Below, piece by piece: positions 25,596-33,825 of a stretch of 64,000 nucleotides of DNA (position 1 is its first letter; every line of letters begins with the position of its first letter). The stretch covers positions 124,001-188,000 of the forward strand of contig NZ_BDBQ01000001.1 in the NCBI RefSeq assembly GCF_001613065.1, read 5' to 3'. Made by a program: the position numbers and the translations under genes. The DNA is from Nocardia miyunensis NBRC 108239 (lineage in GTDB: Bacteria > Actinomycetota > Actinomycetes > Mycobacteriales > Mycobacteriaceae). Under the pieces are notes generated by a model that was not told the DNA's origin, did not search any database, and saw nothing but the letters and a program-made list of their open reading frames with translations.

Positions 25596-26890
25596 CGGAT
25601 GCTCCTATGTCAAGCCGCCTGCAGCACGGCCGGTTTCATCGGTGCATCGGCTGGCTGAGCAACGGCTCGTTCATCGAGGATCAAGGCGCGGTAGACGACA
25701 TCGGATAGGCGCCGACGCAGCAGGCGCATGGCTTCGACGCGGGTCTTGCCACGTCCGGTGAGCTTGTCGAGGTAGTCCTTGCCGGGCCCGAGGCCACGGG
25801 TTTGGGTAAGCGCGATCATATGCAGGGCGCAGTTGATCCAGCGATTACCACCGCGGTTGAGCCTGACCTTGCCAGAGGTGCTACCTGACCACACCGGGAT
25901 CGGCGCAGTGCCGGTGAACCGCGCATAGGCATCCTTGCTCCGGAATCGTTGTGCCCCAGCAGTTTCGCCGATGATCACCGCGGCCGAGAGCACCCCGCAT
26001 CCGGGAACGGCCAGCAGGCTCGGCGCCAGCCGCCGGACCCGTTCACGCAACTGCCGTTCCAGATCGTTGATCTGCCTGGTCAGCTCGCGGCAGCGAGTGG
26101 TCATCTCCCGCGCAAGCTGGGCGACCAGGCCCTCGAAACCGGTGAGGCGTTCGGCGAGGTCGTCGATGACGCAATAGCGGCGCAGTCCGCGGGCGGGAAT
26201 CTCCAGCCCGGGGTCGAGTTCGTGAAGGTGCCAGCGCAGCCGATTGATGAGCTCGGTTCGTTCGGTGACCAGGACATGGCGATAGTCGGACAACAGCTTC
26301 ACCTCCCGCGCTGGACCATCCAGGCGGGCGGTCGGCAGGTCCGGCTCACGCAGTGCCGCATGAGCGACAGCCAACGCGTCGATCGGGTCGGACTTGCCCT
26401 TTTCCCGGCTGCCACGTCGTGCCGCGGCCATCAGATGAGTCGGCACTCGCACCACCTCGAAACCTGCTGCGAGAAGGTCTCGTTCGAGTCGTCGGGTGAC
26501 GTGGCGGCAGTCTTCCAGGGCGAACTTCGCGCCCGGCCACTGCGCCGTCCACTCCACCGCCTTCAAATGGTCTTCGCTGGTCGTTCCGATCTTCTTTTCC
26601 GCGAGCCGGCGCCCAACCATGTCGGCAGCCACCAGAGTATGGCTGCGCTTATGGGCATCCACGCCAATAACGACCAGGTTCAACGGGTTTCATCCTCTCC
26701 AACGGCACCGACACTTCCCAGTCGAGTGAGGACGGGCACGCGTTAATCGGGCATACAGCGCGCTCCTATCAGGCCACGAACCCCACCGGCTGGAACCCGG
26801 CGGGGCCGCACATCGTGACAAGCCACCAGCATTGAAGCCGGGGCAGCGAAGAAAAGAGCGAACCCCGCCGGGTTTGATCATCTTTACATT
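25596..26890 (-). mobile_element. IS110-family insertion sequence inside the IS3 element
   Basis: It is recognised by its transposase (25610-26683) and by the interruption of the IS3 orfA/orfB junction. The limits are approximate, because IS110 elements usually lack terminal inverted repeats and target duplications. The right flank resumes at the orfA end near 26884, and the left flank resumes in orfB near 25595. The noncoding sequence at 26690-26885, upstream of the transposase, would include the region that encodes bridge RNA in this family. Confidence 0.75.
25610..26683 (-). CDS. IS110-family transposase (DEDD type, 357 aa)
   Basis: The N-terminal DEDD/RuvC-like domain starts VIGVDAHKRSHTLVAAD, with later acidic positions in FALEDCRHV and KSDPIDALAVAHAAL. 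The C-terminal transposase_20 part has LLAVPGCGVLSAAVIIGE, FTGTAPIPVWSGSTSGK and LNRGGNRWIN, including the conserved Ser. The length is normal and the frame is intact, so this element may still be active. Its stop codon lies within a few bases of the junction with the interrupted IS3 orfB. Confidence 0.93.
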   Translation of the reverse strand: MNLVVIGVDAHKRSHTLVAADMVGRRLAEKKIGTTSEDHLKAVEWTAQWPGAKFALEDCRHVTRRLERDLLAAGFEVVRVPTHLMAAARRGSREKGKSDPIDALAVAHAALREPDLPTARLDGPAREVKLLSDYRHVLVTERTELINRLRWHLHELDPGLEIPARGLRRYCVIDDLAERLTGFEGLVAQLAREMTTRCRELTRQINDLERQLRERVRRLAPSLLAVPGCGVLSAAVIIGETAGAQRFRSKDAYARFTGTAPIPVWSGSTSGKVRLNRGGNRWINCALHMIALTQTRGLGPGKDYLDKLTGRGKTRVEAMRLLRRRLSDVVYRALILDERAVAQPADAPMKPAVLQAA

Positions 26891-27192
26891 GACGCGAAGA
26901 AAGCCGAGGCCAGCTTCAGAATCTCGTTGGCCTGCTTGAGATCTCGGACCTCTTTCCGCAACTTCTGCAACTCGTCACGCTCGGCCGGCGACAGGCTCGA
27001 GGCTGCTTGCTTGCCCGGCCGGGCACCCTCGGCCAGGGCCTACTTGATCCAAATCCGCAGCGTCTCGAAATGCACATCGACCAACGGTGCAAGAGCCTGC
27101 GCGGCAGCATACGGAGTTCCGTACTCATCCAGACGCTCGAGAGCCAGACGCACAGCCTTCTCACGAACCTCGGGCGGATAACGCTTCGACAT
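26884..27192 (-). pseudogene. IS3-family orfA with an in-frame stop
   Basis: The minus strand reads MSKRYPPEVREKAVRLALER at the start and SLSPAERDELQKLRKEVRDL near the end, the helix-turn-helix plus leucine-zipper pattern of IS3 orfA. A TAG codon at 27040-27042 interrupts it directly after TLRIWIK, where the family usually has Gln or another sense codon. This is an ordinary nonsense mutation. ATG 27192 is the family-like start. Confidence 0.82.
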
Positions 27193-27222
27193 GATGGGAA
27201 CCATCTTCCACTAGAAAGAAGC

Positions 27223-27245
27223 GGCCCCCAACCCGTAACGGTTCA
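27223..27245 (-). repeat. Right terminal inverted repeat of the IS3-family element
   Basis: Read on the minus strand it begins TGAACCGTTACGGGTTGGGG and matches the left repeat at 19 of 23 positions. Confidence 0.8.
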
Positions 27246-27700
27246 ATTTCGGCGTGCGCTCGCACTGAGGTGGCCGCCGACGGCTGCCTGCGGAGGGCGC
27301 GACAGCCACCGTACTATCAGCGCGAATATGGGACCGTCCGCCAGCTCGCGACGGCCTACCACCGCTGAACTGACTGAGCGAGAAGGGATTTCGCGTGGCG
27401 AAAGAAGGCACTCAGATCATTGTGTTTCACCCCGTCCGCAGGGCGGTGGGGGCTCACCTCGAGACTCTAACTGTAGCGGTACAAGGCAGCTATATGCGTT
27501 GAGCGTATAGCGCGCTAAATTCAAGTGATCTAGCCTCCGGTAACCACGTCAACCCAGGACCAGCGCCGCTGGGTGCACTGGTCACGGTGACCGCGTTGGC
27601 CGGAGACCCGCTGGCACTGCGAGTCCGCCTACGGCGCAGGGGACTCCACCGCTGCCTCGGAACACGCGGCCTCCGCGGCGAACATCAAGCGGTCCACCGG
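27246..27700. other. Intergenic region without a supported gene
   Basis: About 450 bp lie between the IS3 right end and the stop of the MFS gene. Short frames exist but none has a start, codon pattern or motif that I can defend. A short segment reads EYGTVRQLATAYHR and then stops, possibly a dead helix-turn-helix fragment. Confidence 0.5.
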
Positions 27701-29245
27701 TCACCCGCGCGGGGTGACTTTCGGTTTCGTGAGATCCCCTTCATGAGGAAAGCGGCCACCATCACGCGAGCTCCTGGTGTCGGGAAAGCCTGCGCGCGCC
27801 CGGAACTCGCCGCCGCACCTCGGGCGGTCCGAGAAGCGCTCCGCACCTGCACCTTTGCGCCTGCGTGCGTTGAGGCTGAGGAGCAGGGCCGCCGCGACCG
27901 CGACGACAAGAGCGAAGATTCCCTCCCACGCTGCTGCGGCATAACCGTTTTCGGTCGGTATGTTCGAACCATCGGGGGTGTGCACCACAAGCAGGGTCGC
28001 ACTCAGAGCGCTGCCGACAGAGTAGCCGACATATCGCAGAACCTGGTAGAAGCTGTTGGCGCTGCCGGTCTCCTGCGGCGGCACTCCCCGGTGGATCTGG
28101 GCCGGGTTGACGGCGAATACGACACCGATGCCGAACCCGGCCAACCCCATACACACCAGCAGCGGCACGAGATGCGCACGAGTGGTGAGGAACAACGCCA
28201 TCGCGGCGATGAGAACCACGCTACTGGCGGCAGTGAGTGCTTCCAGCGAGAATCGACGCATGGCTCGCACCGCCAGCCGACTCGCAACGAAGCTCCCCAC
28301 CGAATACGGCACAAGCATCACACCGGCGAGAGCGGCCGAGTAACCATAGCCGTAACCGGCGTTCGGCGAGGTTTGGGCATAGCGGACCACGAGCGACAGC
28401 AGCGGATAGATTCCGGCTCCCACGAGCACGACCATGACGTCGGCTGCGAGTACGGAAGGATGCCGGAGCAGTCTGACATCGACCAAAGGGGCTCGGTGAC
28501 GAAGCTCCCACCACATCCAGGCGCATGTGACCAGAACGGCGACCACAACCGCCGACACCAATGCCGGTGACGTCCAACCCCACTGCGGGCCTTGTGAACA
28601 CGCCAGCAAAAGGGCCACGATGGCCACCGTGAGCAGTGCGAGGCCGACGGCATCCAGGCGACGCGGCCGGCGGTCCGGATTGGGTGGCAGCACCCAGGCG
28701 GCAATCCCGATAGTGACCACGGTCAGCGCGGCACCGAACCAGAACGCCGCCGCCAGCCCGCCGTAAGCGGTGATCAGCCCCGCGACAGGGTATCCGACCC
28801 CCAGCCCGGCCGCGGTCGTGACGCCGATCAGCGCAATACCCGAGCCCTGCTTTCGTTCCGGCAGACCGTCACGGGCGGCCGTGATCGCGAGCGGAACCAG
28901 CCCGAGCCCCACACCCTGCAGGGCGCGACCGGCCAGCAGCCACTCGAAACCCAATGGCAGAGCGGACAATACGCAGCCCAAGGCAACAACGGCCAACGCG
29001 CAGAGAATCGTCTCGCGGCGCCGACGCCCATCACCGAGTCGTCCCAGCAGCGGCGCCGCCACTGCACCGGCGATCAGTGAAATGGTCAGTGCCCATTGCG
29101 ATGTCGCCAGCGACACGTGCAGGTCGGCGACGATCGTCGGCAAAAGAGGTGCACCCAAGCTGCCTACCGCGGTCGAGACCACCCCCAGCAACACCAGCGC
29201 GGGCAGCAGCACCGCCTGCCGAACATTCGCGTTCACGCGAGTCAT
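27701..29245 (-). CDS. MFS drug:proton antiporter, DHA2 type (about 514 aa)
   Basis: An integral-membrane exporter with about 14 hydrophobic segments. The loop 2-3 motif is LGRLGDGRRRRETIL. The TM5 region has RALQGVGLGLVPLAI and TAAGLGVGYPVAG, and the second half repeats the fold. The C-terminal 60 residues are polar, possibly a read-through tail (GAGAERFSDRPRCGGEFRA). ATG 29245 is chosen. A TTG at 29281 is in frame. It is divergently transcribed from a TetR gene with a 97-bp gap, the standard arrangement for a repressor and its efflux pump. Confidence 0.9.
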   Translation of the reverse strand: MTRVNANVRQAVLLPALVLLGVVSTAVGSLGAPLLPTIVADLHVSLATSQWALTISLIAGAVAAPLLGRLGDGRRRRETILCALAVVALGCVLSALPLGFEWLLAGRALQGVGLGLVPLAITAARDGLPERKQGSGIALIGVTTAAGLGVGYPVAGLITAYGGLAAAFWFGAALTVVTIGIAAWVLPPNPDRRPRRLDAVGLALLTVAIVALLLACSQGPQWGWTSPALVSAVVVAVLVTCAWMWWELRHRAPLVDVRLLRHPSVLAADVMVVLVGAGIYPLLSLVVRYAQTSPNAGYGYGYSAALAGVMLVPYSVGSFVASRLAVRAMRRFSLEALTAASSVVLIAAMALFLTTRAHLVPLLVCMGLAGFGIGVVFAVNPAQIHRGVPPQETGSANSFYQVLRYVGYSVGSALSATLLVVHTPDGSNIPTENGYAAAAWEGIFALVVAVAAALLLSLNARRRKGAGAERFSDRPRCGGEFRARAGFPDTRSSRDGGRFPHEGDLTKPKVTPRG

Positions 29246-29342
29246 GACGCACAACCTCGTTTCATCGGCACTTCGCCCCAACTAATATACAAGTGTGAAA
29301 TAATTCGGGAGTGTGAGGTGCGCCTCTCGTAGGCTGGCAGCC

Positions 29343-29975
29343 ATGGAACGCAGGCCAGGGCGCGACCGCCGGGCAGACCCGCGAGCGGTACGAAGCCGGG
29401 CCGCACTGTCGCGGGCGATCTTGGAGGTGGCGGCGGAACAGCCCATAGACCGGGTGACGATCACAGCGCTGTGCGAGCGAGCCGGCGTAACGCGCCGGAC
29501 GTTCTACAACCACGCCGGATCACCTGTGGACCTGTTGAAGCAAGTCCTGACCACAGAGCTGGACGAGATCGGTGCACAGATGCGCGCCGAGAGCACCCGA
29601 TCCGACATCGACCTCTCCGTGGCGGTACGGCACAGCCTCGGGGCGATACTCGAACACGCCCACCGTAATCGGTCGATCTACCGCGACGCGGCCACCGGCC
29701 GCCTACACCCAGAACTCTACGTGCTGCTCAGCGACCACTTCTTCGACGCGATCCGACACTCCATCCTGACCTCCGTGCGTCAGATCCCCGAAATCGATGG
29801 CGTCCGTGCGGGATCCGCACGCTACCCAGCGTCAGTAGAGCTACACGCCTCCTTCGTCGCCCACGCCTACGCCGGTGTCATCGAGCGCTCACTCGGCAAT
29901 CCGGTGGCCTCCAACGACTTCGTACTCGACATCGTCCTCGCGACACTGCCCGACTGGATGCTCGACAAGCATTGA
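29343..29975 (+). CDS. TetR family regulator of the adjacent MFS exporter (210 aa)
   Basis: The N-terminal helix-turn-helix reads RAILEVAAEQPIDRVTITAL, then CERAGVTRRTFYNHAGS, followed by a ligand domain with LGAILEHAHRNRSIYRD. ATG 29343 is preferred to a GTG at 29313 because it gives the usual short N-terminal arm. Divergence from the MFS gene implies that it represses that promoter. The region between the genes has an AT-rich patch (TAATATACAAGTG, 29284-29296). Its stop codon lies inside the 5-bp target duplication of the following IS1182 element, so the insertion spared the protein. Confidence 0.88.
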   Translation: MERRPGRDRRADPRAVRSRAALSRAILEVAAEQPIDRVTITALCERAGVTRRTFYNHAGSPVDLLKQVLTTELDEIGAQMRAESTRSDIDLSVAVRHSLGAILEHAHRNRSIYRDAATGRLHPELYVLLSDHFFDAIRHSILTSVRQIPEIDGVRAGSARYPASVELHASFVAHAYAGVIERSLGNPVASNDFVLDIVLATLPDWMLDKH

Positions 29976-29976
29976 G
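29972..29976 (+). repeat. Left target-site duplication of the IS1182-family element
   Basis: TTGAG here is repeated at 31810-31814, directly outside the two terminal inverted repeats. It overlaps the TetR stop codon. Confidence 0.7.
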
Positions 29977-31809
29977 CTTGACTCTGTCGGTGATCTTGTA
30001 AATCGCAAGATCAGCTGGTGACTGCCCGCCAGGACCGTAGTCGGGGAATTCCGTTGTGGTCCAGGTGGTTTTGGAAGGCCGTTGGCGGCCGGGCCGGGGA
30101 TAGCTCGTCGGGTAGCAGTCCTACGCTGAGTCGTTCGACGTTCACGGCGATGGCGGTGAGCACGTGCTGGACGTGAGCTTTGCGATGGCCGTGGTAGCGG
30201 CATTGCCGCATGCCGTGCCCGTGCGCGAATTCGTTGACGGTGCCCTCGATTCCCGAACGCACCGCATACCTCCGCTGCCAGGCGGGGCTCTGCTGCTCGG
30301 CTCGGGCCTGGGCTTGCAGGTCGAGGAGTTTTCGCGGGGGAAATCCCACGTTCCGGGCGCTGTCGCGGGAGGTGGTGCACTGGTTGCGGACCAGGCACGG
30401 CTGGCACTGGGCTTTGGTGAATCGTGCCACGATCAGCGGGGCCGCGGTGGGCGATGACGTCGGGTAGGGGCCGTGCCAGCCTTTGCTGATCTGGCCTTGG
30501 GGGCAGGTCACCTGCTGGCGGTCGAAGTCGATGTGGAAGTCGTCTCTGCCGAAGCCCTGGTTCTCGCGGTGCTGGCGGGTGAGATTGCCCGGCAGCGGCC
30601 CGGTGACCGTGACTTGGTGTTCGCTGGCTGCCTGTGCCACGTGGACCAGGGAGGTGTAGCCGCCATCGACCAGGTGCTCGGCAGGAAGCAACCTGCGACG
30701 CTGCAGGCGGGTGTGGATTCCGGGAAGGGCCTGGGCATCGTTGGTGGTGGCCGGGGTGGTGGCCACGTCGGTGATCACGTTGGTGCCCTCGTCTGCACAG
30801 CTCTCGGTCAGGTGGACCAGAAACCCCTTCCACCTGGTGACCTGTCCCCGGCGCGCATAGCGGGCCTGGACATCGTAGGGAGAAATGATCGCCACGGACG
30901 ACGGTGGCAGACCGCCACCGTCGGCGGTACGCCAGCGCAGGCGCCCCTTCTCGTCACGGTAATAGTTCTGCAGAACGATCTGCCGCAGAGCCTGGACCTG
31001 GGGGCCGGACAGGTAGTCCGGGCCGTGCCCTCGCAGATGCTCCAGCAGTCGGCAGGCGTCCTCACCGGCGGTGAGGATCCTGGTCTTGGGCCGGGTGGGA
31101 TTCTTGCCAAGGCGCACCGGGCGGCCATACCGGCGCCCCACTCCTCATCGACCACATCGGTCACCATGTGCGGGGCGCAACGGGCGAGTTCTTCGAGTGC
31201 GGCGCGGACGGCCTCGGTGACCAGCTCGAGCCGGGTCAGGCCGCGCACCGCGGCCAGCACGTGGGTGGAGTCGGTGCGCTGGGTGGTGCGCTCGCGCACC
31301 AGTCCGGCATCGGTGAGCCGGGCCAGAGCAAGATCGAGCAGCCGGTCGGCGCGGCCGGGTTCGGCGAGCCGGTCACGGAAATCGCTGAGCACGCTGTGGT
31401 GGAAGCCAGGGTCGTCCAGCTCCAGGCCCAGGGCGTACTTGAAATCGATACGACAGCGGACGGCCTCGGCCGCCTGCCGATCGGACAGGTCCAGCACGTA
31501 CTGCAGCACGCACACGGTGGCCAGCTGGGCCGGGGACAGACCGGGCCGCCCATCGCGCGGATACCAGTCGGCGAAATCCTTGTTGCTCCACAGACTTTCG
31601 AGCCGGTCGCGGATCCACATCGCCGTGGTACCGCGGGGATTACTGGCGCGGGCCACCCGCGCCGTAAGCGGCGGGACCGTCTTAGCCGGACCGGGTCCGA
31701 GTGACATTCACCTGTTCCTTCAAGGGACGCAGCAGTATTCGCGCCTCGAAGTGTTGCAGCCCGCCAGCCGCTACACACAGCGAATTACAAGATCACCGAC
31801 AGAGTCAAG
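29977..31809 (-). mobile_element. IS1182-family insertion sequence, complete ends, frameshifted transposase
   Basis: The ends are 30-bp inverted repeats with one mismatch (29977-30006 and 31780-31809, beginning CTTGACTCTGTCGGTGATCT). TTGAG is duplicated on both sides. These features indicate a recent single transposition. The 1833-bp element carries one transposase reading frame on the minus strand, which is split by a frameshift. Confidence 0.92.
30011..31707 (-). pseudogene. IS1182-family transposase, split by a 1-nt frameshift
   Basis: The N-terminal part (from 31707) has LSPAQLATVCVLQYVLDLSD and RTDSTHVLAAVRGLTRLEL with the first catalytic Asp. The C-terminal part (31141 to 30011) has [14 protein letters not shown] with the second Asp, a CxxCxxxxxC zinc-like motif ([10 protein letters not shown]), and [19 protein letters not shown] with Glu. 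The two frames join at [16 protein letters not shown] if one base is restored in the C4 run at 31136-31139. Either the gene is dead or the run is a sequencing error. Confidence 0.85.
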
Positions 31810-31814
31810 TTGAG
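31785..31814 (-). repeat. Right terminal repeat and target duplication of the IS1182 element
   Basis: 31785-31809 is the perfect inner 25 bp of the right terminal repeat, matching 29977-30001. 31810-31814 (TTGAG) is the right copy of the target duplication. Confidence 0.85.
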
Positions 31815-31869
31815 CGCCTGCCGAGTTCCCCGACACCACCGACCGACGGCACACGTCGCTCCGGCCGAT

Positions 31870-32240
31870 CTACCCACCGTGCCGGATGTCGGCGGCTCCG
31901 GATACCTCGGCCAACATCTCCGGCAGTGCGGCGCGATGAAAACCGTTGTACGGCTGGTTGTTCCGCACCGGCTGCAACTCCCACCAGCCCTGCCGCGCAT
32001 TCGGTGCACCCCATCGACGCGGAGGCAGGATCCGGTGATGAAGCTCGCCGCGGACGACAGCAGGAAAACGATCGCGCTCGCCACTTCGGATTCGGTGCCG
32101 AACCGCTGCAAGGGAATACCAGTGACGACCTCGTTCTGGATGAACGAGGTGTCCTTGGCATAATAAGTGTCCGGACCGCTCGACGCGATCGCCCCCGGAG
32201 CTACCGCATTCACGCGGACACCCGTATTCATTAAGTGATA
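31870..32240 (-). pseudogene. 3' fragment of an SDR oxidoreductase
   Basis: The minus strand encodes the C-terminal third of a short-chain dehydrogenase: TGVRVNAVAPGAIASSGPDT, then EVASAIVFLLSSAASFITGS and CLRVDG. After a one-base frame change within the C-run near 32008-32011 it continues GAPNARQGWWELQPVRNNQP and YNGFHRA. The cofactor-binding and catalytic YxxxK parts are absent or unrecognisable upstream. The C-terminal pattern suits SDRs of enoyl-CoA or citronellal-type pathways, which suggests a former catabolic gene. Confidence 0.7.
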
Positions 32241-32369
32241 ATATGTCCAACCGCCGCAGCCGGAACCCGCCGTCGTCCCAGCTACCCGACCAAGCTGGCC
32301 GAAACACTTGCGACGCAACGAATGTGAGGACCTCGGCCATGGCCTTGGTAGTGACATAAAGATGCAGTC

Positions 32370-32510
32370 GCGGAAATGCTCTACATCGATCCCGCAGACC
32401 TGTATCGACCGCGGAGCGTGCGCCGATGCGTGTCCGGTCGAGGCTATCTATGCGGAAGACGAGTTGCCCGGCGGCCTCGAGCGCTTCACAGGTACCAATG
32501 CCGTCTCGAA
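32370..32510 (+). pseudogene. Fragment of a 7Fe/4Fe-4S bacterial ferredoxin
   Basis: The plus strand reads AEMLYIDPAD and then, after one extra base, CIDRGACADACPVEAIYAED with the tail RFTGTNAV. This is the second half of a dicluster ferredoxin (LYIxPxxCIDCGACxxxCPVEAI). One cluster Cys is Arg, and the first half of the gene is missing. It is clearly non-functional. Confidence 0.65.
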
Positions 32511-32572
32511 CGCCATCCCCTCGACGCGAGGGCATTTTGACGACAGAGCGTCGAAAAGCCGGGTACCGCCCC

Positions 32573-32604
32573 TGTGGCGCCGGGAACGTCGCGCCGGCGC
32601 CACA
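32573..32604. terminator. Hairpin terminator of the region 3 P450 operon
   Basis: TGTGGCGCCGG (32573-32583) and CCGGCGCCACA (32594-32604) form a perfect 11-bp stem with a 10-nt loop, 7 bp beyond the P450 stop on the minus strand. Confidence 0.75.
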
Positions 32605-32610
32605 CCAGGC

Positions 32611-33825
32611 TCAGCGGGTGACCATGAGTTTGCGGACGCCGTAGTTGGTGCCGGTGAAGTCCATCGGGACCTCTTCGAGTGGGGTGGCCAGGCGCAGATT
32701 CGGGAAGCGCTGGAAGAGCTTGGGCAGGACCGTCTTCAATTCGGCGCGGGCGACGTTCTGGCCGAGGCAGGCATGGACGCCGTAGCCGAAGCCCATGTGG
32801 CGGACCATCTTACGGTCGATGTCGAGGGTGTCGGGATCCTGGAAGGCCCGCGGGTCACGGTTGGCGGCATTCATGGCAACAACGACCAGGTCGCCCTTCT
32901 TGATCTGAGCGTCACCGATCTCGAGATCTTCCTTGGCCACCCGGCCGAGGCCGAACTGGACGATGGTCAGGTAGCGCATCAGCTCCTCGACCGTGCTGCC
33001 GATCTTCTCCGGATGCTCGATCAGATCCTTGCGCTGCTGATCGTGGGTGAGCAAAGTGAGCGTGGACAGGCCCATCATGGCGGCCGTGGTGTCATGCCCG
33101 GCGAACAGCAGCAGCACACCCAAGCCGATCAGCTGGCGTTCGGTCAGCACCGCGTCCTCGCCCTCGGCCTTGTCGATCAGCTCCGCGAGAATGCCGTCGG
33201 TGGCACCGGTGCGGCGCTTGTCGGCGATCAGCGCGGTGATGTAGTCGATCAGCCAGTGAGCGCCCTTGTCGCGCACCTCACGAGGCTTGCCCATATCCAT
33301 CAGATCCACGGTCGCTTCGTGGAAGCCGTCGCGATCCGCATAGGGAACTCCGAGCAGCTCGCAGATCACCAGGCACGGGATGGGCAACGACATGGCCTCG
33401 ACGAAGTCGAAGGTCTCGGGGCCCTCGGCGATCGCGTCGAGGTGCTCGTCGACAATCTTGTCGATATAGGGCTGGAGCTTGGCCTGGACTGCCTTGGGGG
33501 TGAAGCGTGCGGTGAGCAACCGCCGATAGGCGCCGTGGTCGGGCTCGTCCATTTGGACGAATCCGGCGTCGAACGGCGAGTCCTCGCCGGCCTCGGCGAC
33601 CTCGCCTTCGGGGGTGTCGTGCCGGGGGCGCAGCGCGGTCAGGCGGGGATCGGTGAAGACCTGGCTGCCTTCCTCGAACCGGGTGACCATCCAGCCGGTC
33701 AGGCCGTTGGGAAAGCGCACCTTGACGATCGGCTGGTCCTCGCGCAGCCGGGTGTACTCCGCGGGCGGGTCCAGGGGATTGCCGGGGTCACGGGTGACGG
33801 GTTGGTCGATGAGGTTCTCGGTCAT
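32611..33825 (-). CDS. Cytochrome P450, CYP105-like architecture (404 aa)
   Basis: A canonical class I bacterial P450. The I-helix is FAGHDTTAAMM with the full acid-alcohol pair, the K-helix ExxR lies in TVEELMRYLT, and the haem loop is FGYGVHACLGQNVAR. ATG 33825 has AAGGAG upstream and overlaps the preceding stop (ATGA). It is the last of five genes in a minus-strand operon that also supplies ferredoxin and ferredoxin reductase, so the whole electron chain is encoded together. The alcohol dehydrogenase of the operon could oxidise the hydroxylated product. The substrate is unknown. Confidence 0.94.
   Translation of the reverse strand: MTENLIDQPVTRDPGNPLDPPAEYTRLREDQPIVKVRFPNGLTGWMVTRFEEGSQVFTDPRLTALRPRHDTPEGEVAEAGEDSPFDAGFVQMDEPDHGAYRRLLTARFTPKAVQAKLQPYIDKIVDEHLDAIAEGPETFDFVEAMSLPIPCLVICELLGVPYADRDGFHEATVDLMDMGKPREVRDKGAHWLIDYITALIADKRRTGATDGILAELIDKAEGEDAVLTERQLIGLGVLLLFAGHDTTAAMMGLSTLTLLTHDQQRKDLIEHPEKIGSTVEELMRYLTIVQFGLGRVAKEDLEIGDAQIKKGDLVVVAMNAANRDPRAFQDPDTLDIDRKMVRHMGFGYGVHACLGQNVARAELKTVLPKLFQRFPNLRLATPLEEVPMDFTGTNYGVRKLMVTR

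Larger units (their letters stand above)
24618..27245 (-). mobile_element. IS3-family element interrupted by an IS110-family element
   Basis: The outer element is bounded by 23-bp imperfect inverted repeats (24618-24640 and 27223-27245, 19 of 23 matching, ending TGAACCGT). It contains orfA (26884-27192) and orfB (24651-25595) of an IS3-type transposase on the minus strand. Between them an IS110-type element has inserted. No matching target duplication is visible at the outer ends. The element is dead: orfA also carries a nonsense codon. Confidence 0.85.

Noticed and set aside
26884..27192. Stop-codon readthrough or recoding in IS3 orfA
   Set aside because: The TAG lies in the middle of orfA, far from the usual orfA-orfB frameshift site, and the element is already split. 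A plain nonsense mutation is simpler.
29284..29301. A further class I operator copy upstream of the MFS/TetR pair
   Set aside because: It matches site B at only about 11 of 18 positions and lacks the palindromic second half-site. It is more likely the AT-rich promoter of the TetR/MFS pair.
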